From Ureibacillus aquaedulcis (lineage in GTDB: Bacteria > Bacillota > Bacilli > Bacillales_A > Planococcaceae): a stretch of DNA of 64,000 bases. Positions 31,436-41,499 of the stretch are shown here, one piece after another (position 1 is the stretch's first letter; each line of letters begins with the position of its first letter). The stretch spans positions 1 through 64,000 of the forward strand of contig NZ_JAUHTQ010000008.1 in NCBI RefSeq assembly GCF_030418165.1, in the 5' to 3' direction. Both the position numbers and the translations under genes were made by a program. The notes below the pieces were generated by a model. That model was not told where the DNA came from. It did no database searches and saw only the letters and a program-made list of their open reading frames with translations.

Positions 31436-33846
31436 TTACGGTCGCGCAAGTTATCGTTGATGTGGCCGCATATCCTGTCGATCGCCCCTTTGATTATCTG
31501 GTGCCAGCTGAAATGACACAAATCATCGAAATAGGGAGTCGAGTAAAAGTACCCTTTGGACCACGAAATGTACTTGGATTTGTTGTGGCTATTGCAAATG
31601 AAACCGATGTCCCAGTGGAAAAAATAAAACCTGTGACGCAGCTTCTGGACATCGAACCTGTTTTAACGCATGAAATGCTTGAGCTTGCAAAATGGTTAAA
31701 GAATGAAACCATCTGTTATGAGATAGATGCCCTGCAGGTTATGCTTCCGTCTGCCTTAAGGGCGAAGTATGAAAAAATCGTAAACTTGCAAACAGAGGTT
31801 GAACGCTTACCAGAATCATTACAGGAATTATTTAAGACAACTCAACATGTGAACGTGAATGTTTTTGAAAAAAACAACATGCTTAACGAGTTAAAGCAAG
31901 CATTAAAGAATAAACACGTCACGATTGAAAATATCGTAAAACAAAAAGGGAAAGTAAAGGAAGTCCGGAAAGTTCAGATTATTGAGAATGTGCAAAAGCT
32001 AACGGAGATCCACCAACAAATTTCGAATCGGGCCAAAAAGCAAAAGCAGCTTGTGGAATGGATGCAAAGTCATTCCGGTGAAATAATGGATCCGGAGGTC
32101 ATCTATAAAGAAACAAATTCTTCGCCACAAGTATTAAATACACTCATTGAATTAGGAGCAGCATCCTTTGTTAAGCAAGAAATCTATCGAGATCCATTTG
32201 CAAAAGAAGTGCAGAAAACAGATTTTTTAAACTTAACAGAAGAACAATCGGTAGCACTAAATCAAATTACAAGGGCTATTGATCAAAAGCAGCCTGAAAC
32301 GTTCCTGTTACATGGGGTAACAGGAAGTGGCAAAACGGAAGTGTATTTGCAAACTATCGCGAAGGTTTTAAGTGATGGGAAAGAGGCAATCGTTTTAGTC
32401 CCGGAAATCTCATTAACACCGCAAATGACAGAGCGTTTCCGATCCCGTTTCGGTGAACTGGTAGCAGTCATGCACAGTGGTTTATCTGTTGGCGAAAAAT
32501 ATGACGAGTGGAGAAAAATTCATCAAGGGAAGGTTAAGGTAGTAGTGGGTGCCCGCTCAGCTGTTTTTGCTCCTTTCGAAAACGTAGGGATTATTATCTT
32601 GGATGAAGAACATGAATCAACTTATAAACAAGAGGATTCGCCGAGATACCATGCGCGCGATGTAGCCATCCGGCGCGGTAAGCATCATCAATGCCCCGTG
32701 ATACTTGGGAGTGCAACGCCTTCATTGGAATCCTTTGCTCGTGCAAAGAAAAACGTTTATACATTACTTAACTTGAAAGAACGTGCCCTAAAGCAATCGA
32801 TGCCCAAAGTTGAAATCGTTGATATGCGGGAGGAACTAAAAAAAGGGAATCGCTCAATGTTTTCCCTAAATTTAGTTGAATCGATTCAACAACGTCTAGA
32901 TAGAAAAGAGCAAATTGTTTTATTTTTAAATCGACGCGGCTATTCATCTTTTGTGCTATGTCGGGACTGTGGAACAGTCTTGCAGTGTGAAAACTGTGAT
33001 ATTTCCTTAACGTACCATCGTAAAAACGAGAAATGTAAATGTCACTATTGCGGGTATGAAATACATGTTCCTAAGACATGTCCACAATGTCAAAGCGACC
33101 ATATTCGTTTTTTTGGTACAGGTACGCAAAAAGTGGAAGAAGAGCTGGCTAAATTCTTCCCAGGGGCCAGAGTACTGCGAATGGATGTTGATACAACAAG
33201 AACAAAGGGCTCGCATGAACAATTATTACAGGCATTTGGTGATGGCAAAGCAGATATTTTACTGGGAACTCAAATGATTGCTAAAGGTTTGGACTATCCA
33301 AATATTACATTGGTAGGGGTATTAAGTGCTGATACATCGCTTCATCTACCTGATTTTAGGGCAGCGGAAAAAACGTTCCAGCTATTAACACAAGTGAGTG
33401 GGCGTGCTGGAAGGCATGAAAAGCCAGGAGAAGTAGTCGTTCAAACGTATACACCCGAACATTATGCGATTCAATTATCCCAAGCCCAGGATTATGAACC
33501 GTTTTATGAACGTGAAATGTACATGCGGCACCAAGCCGGCTATCCCCCTTATTACTATTTAGCACTCATTCAGGTATCCCACGAAGACGTCTTGATGGCA
33601 GCGGATTATGCAGGAAAAGCAGCGGAGTGGTTACGGTCGCAGCTTTCCTATAATGTGTCAATCATTGGACCGACTGCTGCTGGAATCAGTCGTCTCCAAA
33701 ATAGATATCGTTATCAATGTTTGTTAAAATACAAAGTAGAACCAGATTTAATTCCTACTTTGTTGCAGCTGATTAAAATCTACCGTTCAGACTGGATTAA
33801 AAAGGGCATTAACTTATCCATTGATTTAGATCCCAATATGATTTAA
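31432..33846 (+). CDS. priA: Primosomal protein N' (replication restart helicase PriA)
   Basis: 3'-5' helicase that recognises abandoned forks and reloads the replicative helicase. The 804-residue protein has the N-terminal 3'BD domain (VIVDVAAYPVDRPFDYLVP), Walker A GVTGSGKTEVY near residue 295, and DEEH (LDEEHESTYKQ). An eight-cysteine zinc region starts near residue 505 (CRDC, CENC, CHYC, CPQC). The helicase C-terminal motifs GTQMIAKGLDYPNITLVG and QVSGRAGR follow. Its ATG overlaps the coaC stop. Confidence 0.97.
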   Translation: MITVAQVIVDVAAYPVDRPFDYLVPAEMTQIIEIGSRVKVPFGPRNVLGFVVAIANETDVPVEKIKPVTQLLDIEPVLTHEMLELAKWLKNETICYEIDALQVMLPSALRAKYEKIVNLQTEVERLPESLQELFKTTQHVNVNVFEKNNMLNELKQALKNKHVTIENIVKQKGKVKEVRKVQIIENVQKLTEIHQQISNRAKKQKQLVEWMQSHSGEIMDPEVIYKETNSSPQVLNTLIELGAASFVKQEIYRDPFAKEVQKTDFLNLTEEQSVALNQITRAIDQKQPETFLLHGVTGSGKTEVYLQTIAKVLSDGKEAIVLVPEISLTPQMTERFRSRFGELVAVMHSGLSVGEKYDEWRKIHQGKVKVVVGARSAVFAPFENVGIIILDEEHESTYKQEDSPRYHARDVAIRRGKHHQCPVILGSATPSLESFARAKKNVYTLLNLKERALKQSMPKVEIVDMREELKKGNRSMFSLNLVESIQQRLDRKEQIVLFLNRRGYSSFVLCRDCGTVLQCENCDISLTYHRKNEKCKCHYCGYEIHVPKTCPQCQSDHIRFFGTGTQKVEEELAKFFPGARVLRMDVDTTRTKGSHEQLLQAFGDGKADILLGTQMIAKGLDYPNITLVGVLSADTSLHLPDFRAAEKTFQLLTQVSGRAGRHEKPGEVVVQTYTPEHYAIQLSQAQDYEPFYEREMYMRHQAGYPPYYYLALIQVSHEDVLMAADYAGKAAEWLRSQLSYNVSIIGPTAAGISRLQNRYRYQCLLKYKVEPDLIPTLLQLIKIYRSDWIKKGINLSIDLDPNMI

Positions 33847-33917
33847 ACATATATGAAGATTTAATATTATCTTAAAATCAATAAGCTTAGAGAAGTGTAG
33901 AAAGAGGTAAACTTATT

Positions 33918-34409
33918 ATGGCAATTAAAGAAGTAGTAAAGCATCCGGCAAAGGTGCTTACAGACAAATGTAAAGAAGTTACGGAAATAAACGAAGAAAT
34001 CATTACACTTCTTGATGATTTATATGACACGATGGTGGAGCATGATGGCGTTGGAATTGCAGCTCCTCAAATTAATGTACCACTACGCGTGGCAATTGTA
34101 GAACTAGGTGAAGAACGAGCCATTCTGGAAATGATTAATCCGACAGTACTTGAAACTTCCGGTGCAGAAGTTGATATAGAGGGATGTTTGAGTTTCCCGA
34201 ATTTATTTGGTGAAGTAGAACGCCCAACATATGTCAAAATCGAGGCGTGTGACCGTGAAGGAAGAGTTTATGAATTGGAAGCGGGTGGTTTTGATGCCCG
34301 TGCCATTCTACATGAAATTGATCATTTAGATGGTATTTTATTTGATTCAAAATTAATTCGAGTTGTCACGGAAGAAGAGTTAGCTCAAATGTATGGCGAG
34401 GAGGAATAA
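33918..34409 (+). CDS. def: Peptide deformylase
   Basis: Metal hydrolase that removes the formyl group from nascent protein N-termini. The 163-residue protein has all three motifs: GVGIAAPQ, EGCLSFP (metal Cys) and HEIDHLDG (two metal His and the catalytic Glu). Length and motifs match the type 1-like Bacillus Def. It starts 71 bp after priA and ends two bases before fmt. Confidence 0.97.
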   Translation: MAIKEVVKHPAKVLTDKCKEVTEINEEIITLLDDLYDTMVEHDGVGIAAPQINVPLRVAIVELGEERAILEMINPTVLETSGAEVDIEGCLSFPNLFGEVERPTYVKIEACDREGRVYELEAGGFDARAILHEIDHLDGILFDSKLIRVVTEEELAQMYGEEE

Positions 34410-34411
34410 GG

Positions 34412-35353
34412 ATGACGTCAGTTGTTTTTATGGGGACACCGGATTATTCTGTCCCGATTTTACGAATGATCCACGAAGAAGGGTATGAAGTATTGGCGGT
34501 AGTTACTCAACCTGATCGTCCGGTCGGTCGTAAGAAAGTGTTAACACCACCTCCTGTGAAAGCGGAAGCTTTACGTTTGGGACTACCTGTCATTCAGCCT
34601 GAGAAATTACGCAACTCTGAAGAACTGGAAGAAATTTTAGCCTTGAATCCCGATATTGTAATTACAGCAGCCTTTGGGCAAATTTTGCCCAAAGGTCTAC
34701 TGGATGCGCCTCGTTTTGGATGTATTAATGTCCATGCATCCTTACTCCCTAAATATCGCGGTGGAGCACCTATCCACCAAGCGATTATTGATGGTGAAGA
34801 AAAAACGGGTGTAACAATCATGTATATGGCTGAAAAACTGGATGCCGGCGACATTATTTCGCAGCGCGAGATTGCAATCGAGGATGAAGATAATACAGGT
34901 ACTATGTTCGACAAATTAAGTGTAGTTGGCAGGGAACTATTAAAAGATACATTGCCTCTTATTATCCAAGGAAAGAATGAACGAATTCCTCAAGACGAAG
35001 AACAAGTAACATTTGCCCATAATATTTCGAGAGAACAAGAGCGCGTAAATTGGTCAAATAGTGCAAGAGATGTGTTCAACCAAGTTCGAGGACTCACACC
35101 ATGGCCAACTGCCTATACGACTTTCCAAGGTGAAAATGTAAAACTATGGTCAGTCAGTGAAGGCGAAAGTCATAATAGTGAAACGCCCGGAAAAGTTGTA
35201 AAAATTAATAAAGACAGCTTTGAAGTAGCAACTGGTGATGGAAAGACTGTTGTTATCTTGGAATTGCAGCCTGCTGGAAAAAAACGAATGACTGCACAAG
35301 ATTACCTGCGCGGCACAGGGTCTAAACTAGCGATAGGAGACCAATTCCAATGA
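34412..35353 (+). CDS. fmt: Methionyl-tRNA formyltransferase
   Basis: Formylates initiator Met-tRNA using 10-formyl-tetrahydrofolate. The 313-residue protein has the N-terminal formyltransferase fold (MGTPDYSVPILR), the folate/active-site stretch NVHASLLPKYRGGAPIHQAI, and a C-terminal OB-like tRNA-binding domain from about residue 205. It is paired with def, the usual formylation-deformylation pair, and overlaps rsmB. Confidence 0.97.
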   Translation: MTSVVFMGTPDYSVPILRMIHEEGYEVLAVVTQPDRPVGRKKVLTPPPVKAEALRLGLPVIQPEKLRNSEELEEILALNPDIVITAAFGQILPKGLLDAPRFGCINVHASLLPKYRGGAPIHQAIIDGEEKTGVTIMYMAEKLDAGDIISQREIAIEDEDNTGTMFDKLSVVGRELLKDTLPLIIQGKNERIPQDEEQVTFAHNISREQERVNWSNSARDVFNQVRGLTPWPTAYTTFQGENVKLWSVSEGESHNSETPGKVVKINKDSFEVATGDGKTVVILELQPAGKKRMTAQDYLRGTGSKLAIGDQFQ

Positions 35354-36708
35354 CGAAAAAGAAAGAACAAATTTGGGACGGCAATGTACGTGATGCAGCA
35401 CTAACCATTCTTTTGGCAGTAGATAAACATCAAGCATATAGTAACCTTTTGCTAAATCAAACAATCAATAAATATAAAATTGAAGCAAAAGATCGTGCAC
35501 TGCTTACCGAATTAACGTATGGTACGCTGCAGCATAAATATACTCTCGATTACTACTTAGAGCCGTTTATCAAAGGGAAAATGGACCTTTGGGTAAAGTG
35601 GCTTCTTCGACTTTCACTGTACCAAATCGAGTATCTGGATCGTGTTCCGGACCATGCAGCGGTAAATGAAGCAGTTGAAATTGCAAAACGCAGGGGGCAT
35701 AAAGGAATAGCCTCTGTAGTTAATGGAGTATTACGTTCCATTTTACGGCAAGGTGTCCGCTCCACTGAAGAAATCAAAGATCCAACAAAACGATTAGCAA
35801 TCGAAACAAGCCATCCGGAATGGTTGGTTGAACGCTTTGTCGAAGCTTATGGAATTTCAAAGACAACTGAAATGCTGCATGAAAATAATGTACCGCCGTT
35901 GCTTTCTGTTCGTGTAAATACAACAAAGGCAACGGTTGAAGAAGTGTTGGCGTTATTGGCAGAAGAAGGTGTAGAAGCCGAGCAAAGTAAAGTAATGCCT
36001 GAATGTCTTCACTTAAAGAGTGGACAAGCTTCAAGAACAAAAGCATTCAAAGACGGCTACATTACTATTCAAGATGAAAGCTCCATGATGCCGGCCAATG
36101 CCCTGAATCCACAACCAGGATGGCGCGTATTGGATATGTGTGCAGCCCCGGGTGGGAAAACAACACATATGGCTGAAAAGATGAACAACGAAGGCTCAAT
36201 CCTTGCAACCGATATACATCCACATAAGTTGGATTTAATTGATGAGACAAGTACAAGATTAGGACTAGGAATCATCCAAACTGCTCCGGTGGATGGTCGG
36301 AAAGCCGCGCAATTTTTGGAAGCAGAATCTTTTGATGCCGTTTTGGTAGACGCTCCTTGTTCAGGTTTGGGTGTTATGAGGCGGAAGCCGGATATTAAAT
36401 ACACAAAACGCGAGGAAGACTTATCAAGACTTCATGATATCCAACTTGAGCTGCTGGACAATGCAGTGAAGGTTCTTAAGAAGGGCGGACGTCTAGTTTA
36501 TAGTACATGTACTGTAAATAAGGAAGAAAATGAAGAAACTGTCCAAGCATTTTTAGCGGCTCACCCGGAAATGGAGCCCACTCAATTAGAAAATTTACCG
36601 AAAGAACTTTTAGAAAAAAGCCAGGGTGGCATGCTACAAGTATTCCCGCAAGATATTGGGAGTGATGGATTTTTTGTAGCCGCCTTTCAAAAAAGCGAAC
36701 AAGATTAG
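35350..36708 (+). CDS. rsmB: 16S rRNA m5C967 methyltransferase RsmB
   Basis: SAM-dependent methyltransferase that forms m5C in 16S rRNA. The 452-residue protein has an N-terminal NusB-like RNA-binding domain (DAALTILLAVDKHQAYSN), a PUA-like linker, and a Rossmann methyltransferase core with LDMCAAPGGKTTHMAE. The two catalytic cysteines lie in DAPCSGLGVMRR and YSTCTVNKEENE. It overlaps fmt by four bases. Confidence 0.96.
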   Translation: MTKKKEQIWDGNVRDAALTILLAVDKHQAYSNLLLNQTINKYKIEAKDRALLTELTYGTLQHKYTLDYYLEPFIKGKMDLWVKWLLRLSLYQIEYLDRVPDHAAVNEAVEIAKRRGHKGIASVVNGVLRSILRQGVRSTEEIKDPTKRLAIETSHPEWLVERFVEAYGISKTTEMLHENNVPPLLSVRVNTTKATVEEVLALLAEEGVEAEQSKVMPECLHLKSGQASRTKAFKDGYITIQDESSMMPANALNPQPGWRVLDMCAAPGGKTTHMAEKMNNEGSILATDIHPHKLDLIDETSTRLGLGIIQTAPVDGRKAAQFLEAESFDAVLVDAPCSGLGVMRRKPDIKYTKREEDLSRLHDIQLELLDNAVKVLKKGGRLVYSTCTVNKEENEETVQAFLAAHPEMEPTQLENLPKELLEKSQGGMLQVFPQDIGSDGFFVAAFQKSEQD

Positions 36709-36735
36709 ACTTAAAAAGGAGAATCCGAAATACTA

Positions 36736-37875
36736 ATGGATCAAAATAAATTTAATGAACGTATACAAGACTTGGTAGAAGAAGCTGAACAAAAGCCTGT
36801 CCGTCGTGAGAAAAAAGAAAAACCACAATTAAAAGAATCAATCTATTCACTGCGTCCCGACCAATTGGAAGAATGGTTGACAGCAAATGGCGAAAAAGCC
36901 TTCCGTGCTGGACAAATATATGAATGGCTATACGAAAAACGTGTTAAAACGTTTGAAGAGATGTCAAACTTATCAAAAGCTCTGCGTGAAAAGTTGGCAG
37001 AGAACTTCCTATTAACAACACTGTCGACGATTATTAAGCAAGAATCAAAAGATGGCACAATCAAGTTTTTATTCCAGCTTCAGGATGGCTATTCAATTGA
37101 AACGGTATTAATGCGACATGATTATGGAAATTCTGTTTGTGTTACCACACAAGTAGGCTGCCGTATTGGCTGTACTTTCTGTGCATCCACTCTGGGCGGT
37201 TTAAAACGTCACCTATTAGCTGGCGAAATTGTCGAACAGGTGGTTAAAGTACAACAAGAACTTGATGCAGCAGGTGAACGTGTATCACATATCGTAATTA
37301 TGGGTATCGGCGAACCATTTGATAATTATGATGCAATGATGAACTTCCTGAAAGTCATCAATCATGATAAAGGCTTAAATATTGGTGCTCGACATATCAC
37401 GGTCTCTACATCAGGAATTGTACCGAAAATCTACAAGTTTGCAGATGAGGAATTACAAATCAATTTTGCTGTTTCTCTTCATGCACCAAACCAGGAAGCA
37501 CGCCAAAAATTAATGCCGATAGCCCGTGCCTATAAACTGGATGAATTATTGGAAGCTGTTCGCTACTATACGAAAAAGACTGGTCGTCGTGTGAGTTTTG
37601 AGTATGGTCTAATGTCAGGCGAGAATGATTCAGTTGAAGTTGCAGAAGAATTAGCGGACTTAATTAAAGGCATTAAATGTCACGTGAACCTAATCCCGAT
37701 TAACTATGTTCCGGAACGTGATTATATCCGTACATCACGAAATAGTATTTTCGCCTTTGAAAAAACATTAAAAAAACGTGGAATAAATGTAACGATAAGA
37801 CGTGAGCAAGGCGCTGATATAGCAGCAGCTTGCGGACAGTTGCGAGCGCAAGAACGCCAAGAAGAAACAAAGTAG
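36736..37875 (+). CDS. rlmN: Dual-specificity rRNA/tRNA m2A methyltransferase RlmN
   Basis: Radical-SAM enzyme that methylates C2 of adenosine 2503 in 23S rRNA and A37 in some tRNAs. The 379-residue protein has the cluster motif [11 protein letters not shown] (CxxxCxxC) near residue 144, the SLHAPN segment, and a C-terminal [15 protein letters not shown] carrying the methyl-carrier cysteine. A charged N-terminal extension of about 30 residues precedes the usual start; the ATG used has AAAAAGGAGAA ahead. Confidence 0.96.
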   Translation: MDQNKFNERIQDLVEEAEQKPVRREKKEKPQLKESIYSLRPDQLEEWLTANGEKAFRAGQIYEWLYEKRVKTFEEMSNLSKALREKLAENFLLTTLSTIIKQESKDGTIKFLFQLQDGYSIETVLMRHDYGNSVCVTTQVGCRIGCTFCASTLGGLKRHLLAGEIVEQVVKVQQELDAAGERVSHIVIMGIGEPFDNYDAMMNFLKVINHDKGLNIGARHITVSTSGIVPKIYKFADEELQINFAVSLHAPNQEARQKLMPIARAYKLDELLEAVRYYTKKTGRRVSFEYGLMSGENDSVEVAEELADLIKGIKCHVNLIPINYVPERDYIRTSRNSIFAFEKTLKKRGINVTIRREQGADIAAACGQLRAQERQEETK

Positions 37876-37888
37876 GTAGGTGACTTTT

Positions 37889-38635
37889 GTGAAGTTTACA
37901 GTCGAAAGTGATATAGGACGTAAACGTATGGTTAATGAAGATCGGGTTGCTTTTTTTGAGCATCCCGATCGCTTTAAGCTCGCCATTTTGGCGGATGGTA
38001 TGGGTGGTCATAATGCTGGAGATGTAGCCAGCGAAATGGCAATTGAAGAGATGAAATCTAACTTCCTGAACCTGGATGTCACAAAGCTGGATTCCAAGGA
38101 GACCCAAAGAAAATGGATGCTCGACACAATTCAATCCGCAAATGGAAAAATCTATAACCACTCTTTGTCACATGAGAGCTGTAAAGGGATGGGGACTACT
38201 TTAATAGCAATGCTGATTGACGACAGTGACTGTTTAATAGGGCATATCGGGGATAGTCGAGTGTATTATTTTACTCCCGATAGTGTCTCCTTAATTACAA
38301 GAGATCACTCTTATGTCAATATTCTGGTCGAGTACGGGGAAATAAGTGAAGAGGAAGCAGCAAACCATCCTCAAAAAAACTTTATTGTTAAATCCCTTGG
38401 CACAGAAAGTACAATCGAACCTGATTTTTATGAGCTTGAATTAGAGCCTGCCACGAATGTATTAATTTGTTCGGATGGCTTAAGCAATAAACTGTCCACT
38501 GAAGAGATGGCAGCAATCTTGACCTTGCCGCTATCAATCGATGAAAAAGGGAAGAAATTAATACAGCTGGCAAACGATTCTGGTGGAGAAGATAATATTT
38601 CGGTGATTTTATTATCTAACGATGAGGAGGTGTAG
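37889..38635 (+). CDS. prpC: PP2C-type Ser/Thr phosphatase PrpC
   Basis: Metal-dependent phosphatase that reverses PrkC phosphorylation. The 248-residue protein has the PP2C motifs VNEDRVAF, ADGMGGHNAGDVAS, GHIGDSRVYYF, CSDGLSN and GGEDNISVI, which together bind two or three metal ions. The frame opens at GTG 37880, but that codon overlaps the RBS AGGTAGG; GTG 37889 gives the family start KFTVESDIGRKR. It lies two bases before prkC, the conserved kinase-phosphatase pair. Confidence 0.96.
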   Translation: MKFTVESDIGRKRMVNEDRVAFFEHPDRFKLAILADGMGGHNAGDVASEMAIEEMKSNFLNLDVTKLDSKETQRKWMLDTIQSANGKIYNHSLSHESCKGMGTTLIAMLIDDSDCLIGHIGDSRVYYFTPDSVSLITRDHSYVNILVEYGEISEEEAANHPQKNFIVKSLGTESTIEPDFYELELEPATNVLICSDGLSNKLSTEEMAAILTLPLSIDEKGKKLIQLANDSGGEDNISVILLSNDEEV

Positions 38636-38637
38636 AG

Positions 38638-40611
38638 ATGCTTGAGGGAAAACGAATAAATGATCGGTATAAGATTTTGGACCTTATTGGTGGAGGTGGA
38701 ATGTCAAATGTGTATTTAGCGCATGACATGATTCTCAATCGCGATGTGGCCGTTAAAATCCTGCGGTATGATGCGACAAATGAAGAAGAATTCCATCGCC
38801 GTTTCCAAAGAGAAGCCTTATCGGCTACAAGCCTTACACATCCTAATATTGTAAGTATCTATGATGTTGGTGAAGATCAAGATATGCATTACATCGTGAT
38901 GGAATATATAAAAGGCAAAACATTGAAACAATACATAAACGAGTTTTCGCCTTTGTCGCCTGCTAGAAGTGTACAAATCATGAAGCAATTAACATCGGCA
39001 ATTGCCCATGCACATGAAAACCACATTATTCACCGTGATATTAAACCGCAAAACATATTAGTAGATCAAGAAGGAAATGTAAAGGTGACCGATTTTGGTA
39101 TTGCAACTTCATTAACTGCAACGAGCTATACCAAAACAAATTCTGTAATCGGAACGGTTCACTATTTGTCACCGGAACAAGCCCGGGGAGGAACTGCAAC
39201 AAGCCAGTCCGATATTTACGCACTTGGTATTGTGTTATATGAACTACTAACAGGCGAACTTCCATTTTCAGGAGAATCTGCCGTATCCATCGCTTTGAAG
39301 CATTTACAGACAGAAACGCCATCGGTTAGAGCGTTTGACGCTTCAATTCCGCAAAGCTTGGAGAATGTCGTGTTAAAGGCTACTGCCAAAAGCCCTTTGC
39401 ATCGCTATTTGACTGTGGAAGATATGGAGGAAGATCTTCAAACCGTTTTATCGCCGAATCGCAGTAATGAAACGAAATTCGCTCCACCTGTCGATGATGA
39501 TGAAACAAAAGCAATCCCGATCATTAAAGAGCCGCTGCCAATCGGAGAAATAGCAAATACGAAGATATTGAATGAAGAGACAGGCAAAATTGAAAAAGTA
39601 GAGCTGTCTAAATTGCAAAAAGAGCCAAAAGGTGAAAAGAAGAAAAAAAGCCGCGGCAAAATTTTGGGAATTATACTTGCTTCCATTCTGATTGTGATCT
39701 TAGCTGCAATTTTACTGTTTAACTTGTTAAGTCCCGAGCAGGTTGAAATACCGGATGTTGCAAATCTTGAAGTTGATGAGGCAATTGAAACGCTGGAAAG
39801 TGCCGGCTTTGTTATCGGTGAAACGAAAGAGAAAAACTCACCGGATGTTGAAGAAGGACTAATAGTCGAGACAAGTCCGAAAGCCGGTTTAAACCGTGTG
39901 GAAGGTACGGAAATCGACTTATTCGTTAGCTTGGGAACCGAAAAAGTGGAAATGGATGATTATGTCGGTAAGCAAATTGACCAGGTTACATCCATCCTTG
40001 AAAAAAGCGATTTTCTTGATGTTGAGGTAAATTGGATTGAATCAGAACAACCTGAAGGAACAATAATTGAGCAAGAGCCTAGTGCGGGCGAAGAGGTTGT
40101 TCCAAGTGAAACCGAGATTGTACTGACGGTTAGCGAAGGGAAAAGCTATGATACCGTCGAGGACCTTTCAGGCTATAATAAAGCCGCATTAAAAGCCTAT
40201 GAACAAAGATCTGGTTTTAAGATAGAAATTGCGGAAGATTACTCAGATAGTGTTCCTGCCGGTGAAGTCATGGAGCAGACACCGAAAGCTAATGAAAGCC
40301 TGGAATTGGGCGGAGAAATTCATGTGGTTGTTTCTTTGGGACCAAAGGAAAAGGAATCAAAATTGTATATTAATAATACTATCATCCGGTATGAACCTGT
40401 TGAATTAGGTAATGAACAAGTAATTCGAATCTTCATTCAAGATAAAACCCATACAATGGTAGAACCTTTTGAGGAGTTCAAGATTACTGAGGATACACCT
40501 TATAAAATTGAATTAGAAATAACTGAAGATCAACCTGCAGCATATCGAATAGAACGTGATGCAATGATTATTGAAGAAAGAACGATTCCATATAACAGTG
40601 TTGAGGAGTGA
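38638..40611 (+). CDS. prkC: Membrane Ser/Thr kinase with PASTA domains PrkC
   Basis: Hanks-type kinase that senses muropeptides outside and phosphorylates cytoplasmic targets, affecting spore germination and wall metabolism. The 657-residue protein has a kinase domain (glycine loop IGGGGMSNVYLA, VAVKIL lysine, HRDIKPQNIL, DFGIATS, SPEQARGG), a basic juxtamembrane stretch and one membrane helix at about 340-362. Three extracellular PASTA repeats (about 370-435, 436-502, 503-570) and a C-terminal beta-rich domain follow. Three PASTA units match B. subtilis PrkC. Confidence 0.97.
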   Translation: MLEGKRINDRYKILDLIGGGGMSNVYLAHDMILNRDVAVKILRYDATNEEEFHRRFQREALSATSLTHPNIVSIYDVGEDQDMHYIVMEYIKGKTLKQYINEFSPLSPARSVQIMKQLTSAIAHAHENHIIHRDIKPQNILVDQEGNVKVTDFGIATSLTATSYTKTNSVIGTVHYLSPEQARGGTATSQSDIYALGIVLYELLTGELPFSGESAVSIALKHLQTETPSVRAFDASIPQSLENVVLKATAKSPLHRYLTVEDMEEDLQTVLSPNRSNETKFAPPVDDDETKAIPIIKEPLPIGEIANTKILNEETGKIEKVELSKLQKEPKGEKKKKSRGKILGIILASILIVILAAILLFNLLSPEQVEIPDVANLEVDEAIETLESAGFVIGETKEKNSPDVEEGLIVETSPKAGLNRVEGTEIDLFVSLGTEKVEMDDYVGKQIDQVTSILEKSDFLDVEVNWIESEQPEGTIIEQEPSAGEEVVPSETEIVLTVSEGKSYDTVEDLSGYNKAALKAYEQRSGFKIEIAEDYSDSVPAGEVMEQTPKANESLELGGEIHVVVSLGPKEKESKLYINNTIIRYEPVELGNEQVIRIFIQDKTHTMVEPFEEFKITEDTPYKIELEITEDQPAAYRIERDAMIIEERTIPYNSVEE

Positions 40612-40615
40612 AATA

Positions 40616-41497
40616 ATGGCTGAAGGCCAAATCCGTAAAGCGTTAAGTGGTTATTATTATGTCTATCAAGATGGAGAATTGGTACAATGTCGTGGCCGCG
40701 GTGTATTCCGAAATAGAGGGGAATCACCGCTTGTTGGGGATCATGTTGATTTTACCAAAGAGGGCGATTCGGATGGAACAATCATGAAGATCCATCCAAG
40801 AACAAATGAGCTTGTCCGTCCGCCAATTGCCAATATTGATCAGGCATTATTAGTATTTTCAGTGAAGGAACCCGATTTTAATACAATTTTACTTGATCGC
40901 TTTTTAGTTGTTCTGGAATCTTTTAATGTAGAACCCATTATTTGTTTGACGAAAATGGATTTACTAACTGACGAGGAACAGGGAAGCTTGCAAAGCTATA
41001 TTGAAGATTATAAGGAAATTGGCTATGAAATCATTGAAACATATAAAGAGGATGCGACGCTTTTAGAACGTTTACAGCCAGTACTGACAGGGAAAACATC
41101 TGTTTTGGCAGGTCAATCCGGTGTGGGTAAATCGACTTTATTAAATACTTTAGTGCCTGAATTGGAATTAGAAACAGGTGTGATTTCCCAAAGTTTGGGC
41201 CGAGGGAAGCATACAACACGTCATGTCGAGCTGATTGAAGTTTGTGATGGTCTTCTGGCTGATACACCGGGATTCAGTTCTTTTGATTTTGACACAATTG
41301 AAAAAGAAGAATTAACTGCATGTTTTCCTGAATTCAGCAGACTAAGTGAAGGCTGCAAATTCAGAGGGTGTCTACATATCAAAGAGCCAAAATGTGCAGT
41401 AAAAGAAGGCCTCCAATCAGGAGAAGTGAACGCTTATCGTTACGAGCACTATCAACAGTTTTTACAAGAAATTATTGATCGAAAGCCGAGGTATTAG
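40616..41497 (+). CDS. rsgA: Ribosome small subunit GTPase RsgA
   Basis: Circularly permuted GTPase that acts late in 30S assembly; it is a PrkC substrate in B. subtilis (CpgA). The 293-residue protein has an N-terminal OB fold, then G4 (LTKMDLL), G1 (GQSGVGKSTLLNTL) and G3 (DTPGFSSFD) in the permuted order. A C-terminal zinc site follows (CKFRGCLHIKEPKCAV). The frame opens upstream at 40571 inside prkC, but ATG 40616 has GAGGAG ahead and gives the right start. Confidence 0.97.
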   Translation: MAEGQIRKALSGYYYVYQDGELVQCRGRGVFRNRGESPLVGDHVDFTKEGDSDGTIMKIHPRTNELVRPPIANIDQALLVFSVKEPDFNTILLDRFLVVLESFNVEPIICLTKMDLLTDEEQGSLQSYIEDYKEIGYEIIETYKEDATLLERLQPVLTGKTSVLAGQSGVGKSTLLNTLVPELELETGVISQSLGRGKHTTRHVELIEVCDGLLADTPGFSSFDFDTIEKEELTACFPEFSRLSEGCKFRGCLHIKEPKCAVKEGLQSGEVNAYRYEHYQQFLQEIIDRKPRY

Positions 41498-41499
41498 TG

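Noticed and set aside
31380-31440. Frameshift explaining the short CoaC
   Set aside because: The downstream sequence is immediately and fully used by priA in an intact frame; no CoaB-like residues appear in other frames.
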